Source of the DNA: Myxococcales bacterium
Lineage (GTDB): Bacteria; Myxococcota_A; Polyangia; Nannocystales; Nannocystaceae
Assembly (NCBI GenBank): GCA_020633315.1
Contig: JACKDV010000056.1
Span: 1 to 14,411 of the forward strand
Reading direction: 5' to 3'
Length of the DNA: 14,411 nt
The position numbers and the translations under genes were made by a program. Below the pieces are notes generated by a model that made no database searches, was not told the DNA's origin, and was given only the letters and a program-made list of their open reading frames with translations. This document shows, in pieces, positions 1 through 7,072 of this stretch; position 1 is the stretch's first letter; each line of letters opens with the position of its first letter.

Positions 1-1
1 G

Positions 2-118
2 ATTTTTTCGTGGAGCGAACAAAGGGCGCGATCCGCTTGGATGGCCCGGGAGCCGCGCTCGTACGGGATCCCCCAGCCGCCCCGAGCCGTGCCCATCGAA
101 ACGATGCTCGGCCCGTGA
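2..118 (+). CDS. Possible 3' end of a gene cut by the window edge
   Basis: A frame open from the window start ends at a TGA at 116-118 and reads 38 codons, finishing in ETMLGP. About four fifths of its third positions are G or C, which suggests the stretch is coding. However, a minus-strand frame uses the same wobble position: an ATG at 94-96 would start a protein beginning MGTARGGWGIPYERG that runs off the left edge. I prefer the plus-strand reading because no Shine-Dalgarno sequence precedes that minus-strand ATG. I recognise no family in either frame. Positions 119-260, between this stop and the next gene, hold no gene that I can support. Confidence 0.25.
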   Translation: MFSWSEQRARSAWMAREPRSYGIPQPPRAVPIETMLGP

Positions 119-245
119 ACGCGCCCGGATCCGCCCCATGGCTGCGTCTCGGGCTGGGCGGCCGGCATCCCTCCCGACGCCATCGCGGTGGCCCGCTCGA
201 GGACGCTTCACTCCTGGGGGACGACCGCGATAGCGTGACCGCCGC

Positions 246-251
246 GAGGAG
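246..251 (+). promoter_or_regulatory. Shine-Dalgarno sequence for the Spo0M-like gene
   Basis: GAGGAG lies 9 nt before the ATG at 261. It fixes that start over an earlier in-frame-open stretch in another frame. Confidence 0.7.
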
Positions 252-260
252 ACGATCGAG

Positions 261-728
261 ATGGGCTTTTCCGAGAAGATGCGCGAGAGCCTGGGCGCCG
301 AGGGAGCGCGGGTTCGAGTCCAGGCGCCCGAGGGCGCCGTGAGCCGGGGCGACACCACCTCGGTGGCGGTGGAGATCGAGGGCGGCACCCGAGCCGCGAC
401 GATCGATGCATTGATCGTGCGGATCGTGGAGGCCGACCGTCACTGGATCCGCGACGACGACGGCGTGCGCATCGAGGAGCACGAGGCCCAGTCGCTCGGC
501 GAGCGCAAGGGGCTGACCGCCGGCTGGGATCGACACCCCGTGCTCGAGCAGCGGGTGGAGGTGGGGCACACCGTGGAGCCGCAGGGGCGGCACGCGGTGA
601 CGATCGAGATCCCGGTGCCCGCCGACTGCAAGGCCACCGCGCCGTTCTGCAGCCACACCCTCAACGTGCAGGCGGACATCAAGGGGCAGATCGATCCCGC
701 GGGCAACGTGCGGATCACGGTCGCGTAG
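261..728 (+). CDS. Spo0M-like arrestin-fold protein (short form)
   Basis: This 155-residue protein starts MGFSEKMRESLG and then shows the features of the Spo0M family (sporulation-control protein, arrestin-like beta sandwich). There is a short amphipathic N-terminus, a V-x-V strand, the turn VSRGDTTSVAVEIEGG at about residues 27-42, and alternating hydrophobic strands such as IDALIVRIVEA. There is no signal peptide, so it should be cytosolic. Bacillus Spo0M has roughly 250 residues in two arrestin lobes; this protein covers about one lobe and ends cleanly at HTLNVQADIKGQIDPAG followed by NVRITVA, so it may be a genuine short form. Its stop overlaps the convergent dehydrogenase gene by 14 bp. 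In Bacillus, Spo0M influences sporulation; the role here is not known. The family call is from motif recognition only. Confidence 0.7.
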   Translation: MGFSEKMRESLGAEGARVRVQAPEGAVSRGDTTSVAVEIEGGTRAATIDALIVRIVEADRHWIRDDDGVRIEEHEAQSLGERKGLTAGWDRHPVLEQRVEVGHTVEPQGRHAVTIEIPVPADCKATAPFCSHTLNVQADIKGQIDPAGNVRITVA

Positions 729-1728
729 CGACCCCGCCCGGCCGCAGCACCGCGGCCCCCGACAGCTCGCCCCGTCGCAGCCGCTCGAGCGCCTCGTTGG
801 CCCGCTCGAGCGGGTACTCCTCCACCTGCGTGCGCACGGGCACCTGGGGCGCGATGGCGAGGAACTCCTCGCCGTCGCGACGGGTGAGGTTGGCCACCGA
901 GACGATCGAGCGCTCGCGCCACAGCCACGCGTAGGGAAAGCTCGGGATGTCGCTCATGTGGATCCCGGCGCACACCACCGTGCCGCCCGGCCTCACCGCC
1001 CGCAGGGCCGCGGGCACCAGCGCTCCCACGGGGGCATAGAGGATCGCCGCGTCGAGGGGCTCGGGCCCCGGCTCGTTCGAGTCGCCGGCCCAGCTCGCGC
1101 CCAGGCTCAGCGCGAAGGCCTTGGCCGCCTCGTCGCCCGGGCGCACGAAGGCATGCACCTCGCGTCCCTGCCACCGCGCCACCTGGGCCACGATGTGCGC
1201 CGCCGCCCCGAAGCCGTAGAGCCCCACGCGCCGGGCGTCGCCCGCCATGCGCAGCGATCGATAGCCGATGAGCCCGGCGCACAGCAGCGGCGCCGCCTCG
1301 GCGTCGCCCATGCCCTCGGGCAGCGCGAAGCAGTAGCGCGCGTCGGCCACCACATAGTCGGCGTAGCCACCGTCGAGGGTGTAGCCGGTGAAGCGGGCGC
1401 GCTCGCACAGATTCTCCTGGTCGCGGCGGCAGTACTCGCACTCGCCACAGGTCCAGCCCAGCCACGGCACGCCCACGCGCTGCCCCTCGACCAGCGGGGC
1501 CCCCTCGCCCACCGCCACCACGCGGCCCACGATCTCGTGCCCCGGCACCACGTGGGGCTTGGGCTCGTGCAGGTCGCCGTCGCACACGTGGAGATCGGTG
1601 CGGCACACCCCGCAGGCGCTCACCTCGACGAGCGCCTGCCCCGGGCCGGGCTCGGGGCGGGGCAGCTCGGAGGACCGCAGGGGTCGCCCGGGACCGTCGA
1701 AGACCATCGCACGCACGAGCCCGACCAT
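715..1728 (-). CDS. Zinc-dependent alcohol dehydrogenase (medium-chain family)
   Basis: This 337-residue MDR-family oxidoreductase is predicted to interconvert an alcohol and an aldehyde with NAD(P). The catalytic zinc ligands are visible: Cys42 in ACGVCRTDLH, the His64-Glu65 pair in VPGHEIVG, and Cys150 in PLLCAG. The structural zinc is bound by Cys94, Cys97, Cys100 and Cys108 in CGECEYC plus ENLC. The nucleotide-binding turn is GFGAAAH at 172-178 instead of the usual GxGGLGH, which matches a subgroup of zinc alcohol dehydrogenases with a GFGA(S/A)AH turn. The ATG at 1728 is used; Met8 (codon 1705-1707) is an alternative, giving the start AMVFDGPG. It is transcribed divergently from the patatin gene across 56 bp and overlaps the Spo0M-like gene tail to tail. 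The substrate cannot be told from sequence. Confidence 0.93.
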   Translation of the reverse strand: MVGLVRAMVFDGPGRPLRSSELPRPEPGPGQALVEVSACGVCRTDLHVCDGDLHEPKPHVVPGHEIVGRVVAVGEGAPLVEGQRVGVPWLGWTCGECEYCRRDQENLCERARFTGYTLDGGYADYVVADARYCFALPEGMGDAEAAPLLCAGLIGYRSLRMAGDARRVGLYGFGAAAHIVAQVARWQGREVHAFVRPGDEAAKAFALSLGASWAGDSNEPGPEPLDAAILYAPVGALVPAALRAVRPGGTVVCAGIHMSDIPSFPYAWLWRERSIVSVANLTRRDGEEFLAIAPQVPVRTQVEEYPLERANEALERLRRGELSGAAVLRPGGVATRP

Positions 1729-1784
1729 AGCGCAGCCGCGGGCAGACGTCGGCCCCGCGCTCGTGGTACGGCAGTGCTCGCGCG

Positions 1785-2615
1785 ATGGGCTTCGACGCGG
1801 TCGTCTTCGCCGGCGGGGGCTGCCGGTGCTTCTGGCAGGCGGGCTTCTGGTCCGTGGTGGCGCCGGCGCTCGAGCTGCGCCCCCGCAGCATCACGGGCGC
1901 CAGCGCGGGCTCGGCCTTCGCCTGCGCCGCGGTGAGCGATCGCCTCGATGCGGTCGTCGACGCCTTCCGCCGCCGCACGGCCCGCAACCCTCGCAACGTC
2001 TACCCCGCCAACGTGCTGCGACGGCGGCCGCTGTTCCCCCACCTCGAGATCTATCGCTCCACCATCCTCGAGACCATGGACGGGACCACGCTCGAGCGCC
2101 TGCGCAGCGGACCCGAGGTGCGGGTGCTGCTGGGCCTGCCCCCGGCCGGGCGTCGCCTCGTGCCCAGCCTGCTCGCCGGCTTCGTGGGCTACAAGCTCGA
2201 CGCCGTGGTGCGCCGGCGCGTGCACCCCTCGCTGCCCCACCACCTGGGCTTCCGCCCCACCCTCGTCTCGGTGCGCGACTGCGAGACCGCCGAGGAGCTC
2301 GCCGATCTCATCCTGTGCTCGTCCGCGCTGCCGCCTCTGCTGCCCGTGGGCAGCCGCGGGGGCCGACGCGTGATCGACGGGGGCATCGTCGACGCCGCGC
2401 TGGTCGACGCCCTGGCCGATCATGCGCGCACCCTGGTGATGCTCACCAAGCCGCACCTGCGCCTGCCCGCGGATCCGCGGCGGGTCTACGTGCAGCCCTC
2501 GCGGCCGGTGCCGATCGCGATGTGGGACTACGCGAGCCCCGAGCTCATCGGCCCCACCTACGACCTCGGGCGCCGCGACGGCGAGGCCTTCGTGGCGCAG
2601 GCCGCCGCGCGCTGA
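1785..2615 (+). CDS. Patatin-like phospholipase / lipid acyl hydrolase
   Basis: This 276-residue protein carries the full patatin Ser-Asp dyad. The glycine-rich oxyanion loop is FAGGGCRCFWQAG at residues 8-20, the nucleophile elbow is GASAG at 38-42 with Ser40, and the catalytic Asp198 is in the DGG motif of RRVIDGGIVDA. The family hydrolyses acyl chains from phospholipids or neutral lipids. No signal peptide is present, so it is probably cytosolic or peripherally membrane-bound. The loop reads GGGCRC where the textbook motif is GGGxRG. The gene starts 56 bp from the divergent dehydrogenase gene and is followed at once by a hairpin at 2616-2634. No strong Shine-Dalgarno sequence is seen before the ATG at 1785. 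Confidence 0.9.
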   Translation: MGFDAVVFAGGGCRCFWQAGFWSVVAPALELRPRSITGASAGSAFACAAVSDRLDAVVDAFRRRTARNPRNVYPANVLRRRPLFPHLEIYRSTILETMDGTTLERLRSGPEVRVLLGLPPAGRRLVPSLLAGFVGYKLDAVVRRRVHPSLPHHLGFRPTLVSVRDCETAEELADLILCSSALPPLLPVGSRGGRRVIDGGIVDAALVDALADHARTLVMLTKPHLRLPADPRRVYVQPSRPVPIAMWDYASPELIGPTYDLGRRDGEAFVAQAAAR

Positions 2616-2634
2616 GCCGGGCGCTCGGCCCGGC
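2616..2634. terminator. Hairpin between convergent genes
   Basis: A perfect 7-bp inverted repeat, GCCGGGC and GCCCGGC, with the 5-nt loop GCTCG begins directly after the patatin stop codon and lies 15 bp from the stop of the convergent cytochrome gene. There is no T tract, so termination in either direction is inference. Confidence 0.55.
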
Positions 2635-2649
2635 GCGGCCCTGCTTCGA

Positions 2650-3336
2650 TCACAGCGTGGCGATGTGATCGGCGATCATCTGGATCTCGGCGTCGGTCAG
2701 CCAGGTGGCGTCGAACGCCGGCATGTAGCTGTTGCGGGCGCCGGGGTTGCCCGTGTTCTCGCCCTCGCGCACCTTCTCGAAGATCTCCAGCATGGCCCCG
2801 GGCTCGTGGAGGTTCACGCCCGTCACCCCGCCGTAGGCATCGATGCCGTGGCAGTTGCGGCAGTAGTCGAGGTAGAGGGTCTCGCCGGTGGTGGGCTGGG
2901 GGAACGAGCCCAGGTAGTCCCAGATCTCCTCGAGCTGCTCGTCGCTGATCACGTCGGGCCCGTACGCCGACATCACCGAGTCCATGAACTCGGTGCCGGG
3001 CCGGCCGTTGCGGACCACCCAGTTGGAGTAGAGCCGGACCGGGTGCTGGAGCTCGTAGCCCAGCGAGGTGCCCTCGCCCATCATCCCGTGGCACGACGCG
3101 CAGACGCCGAGGTACAGCTCCTCGCCGCTGACTCCCCCGTTGCCCGTGTCCCCCGACTCGTCGGCGGAGCCGGTGGTCATCATGTCCACGTCATCGCCGC
3201 CGGTGCTCTCCATGCCCGTGGCGCCCGTGTCGGCGACGCCGGTGTCCGTGTCGCTCGTTCCGGGATCGTCGCCGGGGCAGCCGGCCAGGAGCAGCGTAGG
3301 GAGCAACGAAACGATGATCGAAGGAAGCTTGGCCAT
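2650..3336 (-). CDS. Dihaem c-type cytochrome lipoprotein
   Basis: I place the start at the ATG 3334-3336 (228 residues), because it begins directly with a lipoprotein signal, MAKLPSIIVSLLPTLLLAGC, with Cys20 as the lipidated residue. The sequence AAGGGG lies about 8 nt upstream. An ATG 18 codons earlier (3390) is open but would bury the signal. After the lipobox comes a Thr/Asp/Gly/Ser-rich linker (about residues 21-70), then two cytochrome c modules. The first has C79-A-S-C82-H83 with a candidate axial Met122 in SVMSAYG; the second has C159-R-N-C162-H163 with candidate axial Met205 in YMPAF. It should be an exported, lipid-anchored electron carrier. No oxidase or dehydrogenase partner lies beside it, so the electron donor and acceptor are unknown. 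It is divergent from the next gene. Confidence 0.9.
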   Translation of the reverse strand: MAKLPSIIVSLLPTLLLAGCPGDDPGTSDTDTGVADTGATGMESTGGDDVDMMTTGSADESGDTGNGGVSGEELYLGVCASCHGMMGEGTSLGYELQHPVRLYSNWVVRNGRPGTEFMDSVMSAYGPDVISDEQLEEIWDYLGSFPQPTTGETLYLDYCRNCHGIDAYGGVTGVNLHEPGAMLEIFEKVREGENTGNPGARNSYMPAFDATWLTDAEIQMIADHIATL

Positions 3337-3498
3337 GGTTGGCCCCTTCGTTGCCCAAGTCGGCCCACCGCTACAGCTCGTCGGCGCCATCTCGATGTGA
3401 GCTTGCTCCGCTCATCGTCGTGCAAGGGTTGCGCCATCGGACCCGCCGTCGCTGCAGGCCCACCGCGGCCGTCACGGGTCCGGGGATAGTCTCGCCTC

Positions 3499-4095
3499 AT
3501 GCGCGTCGCTGCGAGCCTCGTCTCCGGTCTGCTCCTGCTGCTCCCCGCCGCGGCCCAGGCTGCGGTGTGGGGAGGCTTCAGCGGCGGTCGAATCAACTAC
3601 GCCGACGGAGTGGTCGCTACCGGCGGGGCGTGGGACGACCTGCGCGCCGAGCTGATGGCCAACGGGGACACCCTCGCCCCACCCACCGCCGTGCTCGACG
3701 CGGCCTACCTCGGCGGGGTGGACGTGTTCATCACCTCGCTGCTCAACGCCGCGGGCCCCAACCTCAGCGCGGCCGAGCAGACCGCCCTACAGGATTGGAT
3801 CGCGTCGGGCGGCACGCTCATCGTCACCGCCGACGCCAACCCGCTGCCGGGCTACGAGGCCTTCACCTCCGCGTACGGGGTGACCGACCTCGACCCCGCG
3901 CTGATGGTGACCTTCACCGTCGGCCCCGACGCGCTGGTGATCGCCAACGACGACACCGGTGCTCCCTTCGCCGCCGTGCTCGAGCCCGACACCGGCTTCT
4001 GCGAGGGCGGCCGCGTCGTCGGGCTCGGCGAGCTCGCGCTCCGCGGCGCGCAGCCGGCTAGTCGCCTCAGCAGGGGCCGGGCGATCGAGGCGTGA
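3499..4095 (+). CDS. Secreted protein with amidotransferase-like fold, C-terminus possibly lost
   Basis: The 198-residue product has a clear Sec signal peptide, MRVAASLVSGLLLLLPAAAQA, with likely cleavage after residue 21. The body resembles the flavodoxin/glutamine-amidotransferase-like domains found in secreted DUF4350-like proteins: a strand-helix unit GGVDVFITSLLNAAG (about residues 73-87), then LSAAEQTALQDWIASGG and TLIVTADANPLPG. Such proteins usually end in a beta strand GGRVVxLGD followed by a helix. Here GGRVVGLGE is followed by about 20 Arg/Ala/Ser-rich residues that look like out-of-frame sequence, and no other frame restores a convincing end. The gene may therefore be truncated. 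It is divergent from the cytochrome gene over 162 bp and lies upstream of the Cys-rich lipoprotein on the same strand, 86 bp away. Function is unknown. Confidence 0.6.
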   Translation: MRVAASLVSGLLLLLPAAAQAAVWGGFSGGRINYADGVVATGGAWDDLRAELMANGDTLAPPTAVLDAAYLGGVDVFITSLLNAAGPNLSAAEQTALQDWIASGGTLIVTADANPLPGYEAFTSAYGVTDLDPALMVTFTVGPDALVIANDDTGAPFAAVLEPDTGFCEGGRVVGLGELALRGAQPASRLSRGRAIEA

Positions 4096-4181
4096 CCGAA
4101 GCCTTTGCTCGTCGTCACCGGCGCCCCCGCAAGGCCTGCGTGACGGCCTGGGCTCGGTTGGGCGAAGCTGGAGCCCACATC

Positions 4182-4874
4182 ATGCTCCGCGTCGCTCGCC
4201 GCTCGTCCGTCCTCCTGTTGCTCGTGCTCGGCTTCGGCTGCGATCCCCCCGTGGGCACCGGCAACGCCAAGCCCGATCCCGCCAAGGCAGCCGCCGAGGA
4301 GGCGGCCAAGGCGGTCGCCGACGCCAAGGAGGCCGAGGCCGAGGACTTCGCCACCTGCATGGCGGGCTGTCTGGGACCCGAGACCAACTCGGCCACCGAT
4401 CGTCAGACCTGCCGCCTGCGCTGCGAGTCCGAGCGGCCGAGCTCGCTCGACACCAGCCCCTCGCCCTCCACCCGCGCCGCGCTCGGGCGCTTCGAGGGCT
4501 GCCTGGAAGGCTGCGGGAAGGAGGCCGGCAGCGATGCCGCCACCTGTCGCCTGAGCTGCGCCCAGTCTGCCCTCGCCGGCGAGGGCCCGCAGGCGCTCGC
4601 CGAGCCACAGCGCGGCTGCTCGGTCTCCTGCCTCGAGCAGCTCGGCGACTGCGAGGTCGGCTGCGGCGGCTCGGCCGACGACGCCGCCACCTGCCGGCTG
4701 CAGTGCACCAGCGCCGGCGAGCGCTGCCTGGGGCGCTGCGCCGAGGATCCCGAGGCCGCCGCCAAGGCCGAGGCCGCGGCCGCCAATCCGCCCGAGCCTC
4801 CCCCCACCCCACCCGAGCCGGCCGAGGTCTCGGTGCCCAAGCAGACCGTGGACGAGCTCCCGGCTCCGCAGTGA
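4182..4874 (+). CDS. Cysteine-rich lipoprotein with eight CX3C motifs
   Basis: I use the ATG at 4182 (230 residues) because it begins with a lipoprotein signal, MLRVARRSSVLLLLVLGFGC, and has CTGGAG 8 nt upstream; an ATG at 4092 in the same frame would put 30 basic residues in front. Cys20 is the lipidation site and is followed by Asp, which in E. coli retains lipoproteins in the inner membrane. An Ala/Lys/Glu helix (32-56) follows. Then come eight CX3C motifs: Cys59/63, 77/81, 107/111, 122/126, 146/150, 157/161, 171/175 and 182/186. The units around 77, 122 and 171 share the pattern TCRLxC. The tail (190-230) is Ala/Glu then Pro-rich. Twin CX3C motifs typically form disulfide-stapled helical hairpins. 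I do not recognise a named family; the function is unknown. Confidence 0.8.
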   Translation: MLRVARRSSVLLLLVLGFGCDPPVGTGNAKPDPAKAAAEEAAKAVADAKEAEAEDFATCMAGCLGPETNSATDRQTCRLRCESERPSSLDTSPSPSTRAALGRFEGCLEGCGKEAGSDAATCRLSCAQSALAGEGPQALAEPQRGCSVSCLEQLGDCEVGCGGSADDAATCRLQCTSAGERCLGRCAEDPEAAAKAEAAAANPPEPPPTPPEPAEVSVPKQTVDELPAPQ

Positions 4875-4911
4875 GGACGAGGGGGCGGCCGCACCGGTCG
4901 CCCCACGTGCC

Positions 4912-4943
4912 GACGCCCGCCCCCGAGCTCGGGAGCGGGCGTC
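4912..4943. terminator. Strong hairpin between convergent lipoprotein genes
   Basis: GACGCCCGC at 4912-4920 pairs with GCGGGCGTC at 4935-4943. After one mismatch the inner palindrome CCCGAG/CTCGGG (4922-4933) continues the stem, so 15 of 16 positions can pair apart from the tip. It lies between the stops of the genes ending at 4874 and 4967 and is likely a bidirectional terminator, although it lacks a T tract. Confidence 0.7.
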
Positions 4944-4966
4944 GTCGTGCCGTGGCCAGGGGCGAG

Positions 4967-6916
4967 CTACTCCACTCGGAGCTCGCGCTCCACCTCGATG
5001 CGGGTCTGCAGCGCCTCGCGGGCGGTGTCGAGGCGGGCCAGCGCCGTCGCGCGCTCGCCCACTCCACCGATCACGTGGAGGTAGGCGGCCTCGACCGAGA
5101 CGAGCCCCGCGTCGATCTCCGCGTCGATCTCCTGGCGACGTCGGGCGACCTCGGCCCGCAGCGACGCACGCATCCCGGAGGGATCGGGCTCGCCGGGCTG
5201 GGCCCCGGCCACCCGCAGCGAGCCGTCGATCGCCTGCTGCTGCCGGGCGAGCTGCTCCATGCCCTCGACCACCTCGCGCATCTCCTGGGCCCACGAGCGG
5301 GCCTCGCTGGGCTGCGGGCCTCGGGCGCGCCGCTCGAGCTCGGAGAGCATGCGACGGGCACGGGCCACGCGGGCGTCGCTCACCGGCTGGGCCGACGGAC
5401 GGCGACGCCGGAGCCACCACGCGCCGCCGAAGGCCGCCGGGATCAGCAGCAGCCCCGCACCCCACCAGCCCCCGCTTCCATCGCCGGAGCGGGCCATCGC
5501 GTAGCCACAGGGCAGCTCGTGCTCGTGACCGCCCTGCATCGCCATCGGAGCCGGGGTCACCAGCTCCAGCCCCTCGGCCTCGGTGTACTCGCCGATGATC
5601 TCCACCAGCAGGTCGTTGAGCGGCTGCACCACGTAGGGCCCCACCGTCGGCTCGATGTGCGCGTTGCCGATCCCGCTGTGGTCGGTGAGGAACACGTAGG
5701 TCCCGCCCGTGCTCACCGCCAGGTGTCGCAGCACGAACTCGGTGGGCTTGTCCACGCCGCTGCTGGCGATGGGCACGATGCGGATGCCCTTGCTCGCGGC
5801 CCGGGCCGCCGTCTGCTGCAGCTGCTGCCCGATCCCGTAGCCCGAGTGCGGGGGGGCGTCGGTCACCACGAACATGATCCGCGCCACCGCCGAGCTGCTC
5901 CACTGATGCCCGTCGACCGCATCGGCCAGCGCCGCGTCGAGGGCCTCGGGGTAGTCCCCTCCGCCCGCTGCGTGCTCCGCCCGCAGGTGGCCCAGGCTCT
6001 GCCCCAGATCCGCCGTGAAGGGGAAGCTACGCACCACGTAGTCGTCGCCCTGGTCGCGGAAGAAGTTGACGCTCGTGCGCACGCTCAGCGCCTGTGACGA
6101 CTCGTGCTGCACCCGGGCCACGATGTCGCTCAGCTCCGTCTGCAGGTACGACAGCTCGTCGCCCATCGAGCCCGTGGTGTCCACCACGAACATCAGGTCG
6201 AGCGCCGAGGCCACCGGCAGCTCCGCATCGATCCGCAGCTCGTGCTGCTCCCCTGCTCGCACCTCGCGGCTGCCCAGCGTGCGGCCATCGGGCGCGCGCA
6301 CGCTGAGGTGACCCGACTGTCCCGGCGGCAGGTAGAGATCCACGCGCCCGTGGTTGTCCGCACGCGCCTGCCATAGGGTGTGGCCGTAGTCGTCCGCCAG
6401 CACCACCTCGGCATCGGCCGGCACGCCCTCGCGCCCGCGCAGGCTGACCGCGACGCGATCGAGGCGCCCCAGGCTCCACGCATCCAGCATGCCCTGGTAG
6501 CTCGAGCTCGGCCCCAGCAGCTGCTGCCAGCGGGCCCAGTCGTCGCGATCCGACCAGTGCCCCGCCGTCAGGCGCCCCGGCATCGGAGCCGGCGGCTGCC
6601 GGACCACGGGCGTGCGGTAGGGGCTGGCCTCGTCCCCCGCCGCCTCGCCCAGACCCGAGAGGCCGACCGAGCGCCCCCCCGCCCCGTCATCGGCCTTCGC
6701 CGCGGGAGCAGGGGCCGCGGGGGCTTCCTCGGCGGCGTAGGACGGCTCGGCGCGAGCGTCTGCACCGCCCGCGGGGGCCGAGGTGGGAGCGGCAACGGGC
6801 GCCGGGGCCGAGGCATCGGCCTTGGCGGCCGCGCCCTCCTCCGAGCGAGAGGCATCGCAAGCGAGGAGCATCAGGCCCGTGAGGCCGAGGAGGAAGGGAG
6901 TGCGGTGGTGAGACAT
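4967..6916 (-). CDS. von Willebrand factor A domain lipoprotein with C-terminal membrane helix
   Basis: This 649-residue protein opens with a lipoprotein signal ending LMLLAC (Cys20, then Asp21). AGGAG lies 8 nt before the ATG. Residues 25-110 are a low-complexity Ala/Pro linker. The motif LTAGHWSDRDDWARW (116-130) and a carboxypeptidase-regulatory-like beta sandwich (about 150-230, VVLADDYGHTLW and DNHGRVDLYLP) precede a VWA domain at about 238-445. Its MIDAS is intact: Asp246-x-Thr248-x-Ser250 in VVDTTGSMGDE, GGGDYPEAL at 318-326, and Asp353 in VVTDAPPHSG. A hydrophobic segment (484-501) followed by Arg-rich WLRRRRPS suggests a membrane helix with a cytosolic C-terminus. The tail (512-649) is a charged, probably coiled-coil region. 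The VWA domain should bind a metal ion and a protein ligand outside the cytosol. The partner is unknown. Confidence 0.9.
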   Translation of the reverse strand: MSHHRTPFLLGLTGLMLLACDASRSEEGAAAKADASAPAPVAAPTSAPAGGADARAEPSYAAEEAPAAPAPAAKADDGAGGRSVGLSGLGEAAGDEASPYRTPVVRQPPAPMPGRLTAGHWSDRDDWARWQQLLGPSSSYQGMLDAWSLGRLDRVAVSLRGREGVPADAEVVLADDYGHTLWQARADNHGRVDLYLPPGQSGHLSVRAPDGRTLGSREVRAGEQHELRIDAELPVASALDLMFVVDTTGSMGDELSYLQTELSDIVARVQHESSQALSVRTSVNFFRDQGDDYVVRSFPFTADLGQSLGHLRAEHAAGGGDYPEALDAALADAVDGHQWSSSAVARIMFVVTDAPPHSGYGIGQQLQQTAARAASKGIRIVPIASSGVDKPTEFVLRHLAVSTGGTYVFLTDHSGIGNAHIEPTVGPYVVQPLNDLLVEIIGEYTEAEGLELVTPAPMAMQGGHEHELPCGYAMARSGDGSGGWWGAGLLLIPAAFGGAWWLRRRRPSAQPVSDARVARARRMLSELERRARGPQPSEARSWAQEMREVVEGMEQLARQQQAIDGSLRVAGAQPGEPDPSGMRASLRAEVARRRQEIDAEIDAGLVSVEAAYLHVIGGVGERATALARLDTAREALQTRIEVERELRVE

Positions 6917-7009
6917 GGCGTGGGCTCCTGAGCGTCGTCGTTACGCGCTCCATGAGACGCACCAGGTCGACCTGCGTCGTCACCGCATGGTGAGGAGTCC
7001 GTCATGGTT

Positions 7010-7070
7010 CGGTCATGAATGGATTAAGTATATGAAATCATTTGATTTCGACCGTCTTTTTGCACCCGTC
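7010..7070. other. AT-rich island with a 16-bp palindrome
   Basis: Positions 7021-7060 contain 12 G or C in 40 bases by hand count, against around 70-80% in the genes to the left. Within it GAAATCA (7034-7040) and TGATTTC (7043-7049) form a perfect 7-bp inverted repeat around TT. It lies between the start of the VWA gene and the 3' end of the recombinase remnant. Read on the minus strand, TATACT nearby resembles a -10 box for the VWA gene, but no good -35 box is seen. It could be a promoter or operator, or part of a former attachment region. Confidence 0.4.
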
Positions 7071-7072
7071 TC

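Noticed and set aside
440..1996. A long minus-strand open frame (518 codons) across the dehydrogenase and the ends of its neighbours
   Set aside because: It is an Arg/Ala/Gly-rich shadow in very high-GC DNA; the dehydrogenase frame has all zinc ligands.
4092..4181. A 30-residue N-terminal extension of the CX3C lipoprotein
   Set aside because: It would place basic residues before a textbook lipoprotein signal that has its own Shine-Dalgarno sequence.
3852..6097. Two very long open frames, one on each strand, over the lipoprotein and VWA genes
   Set aside because: Both cross gene borders and have low-complexity Arg/Ala/Gly content; the real frames carry signal peptides and MIDAS residues.
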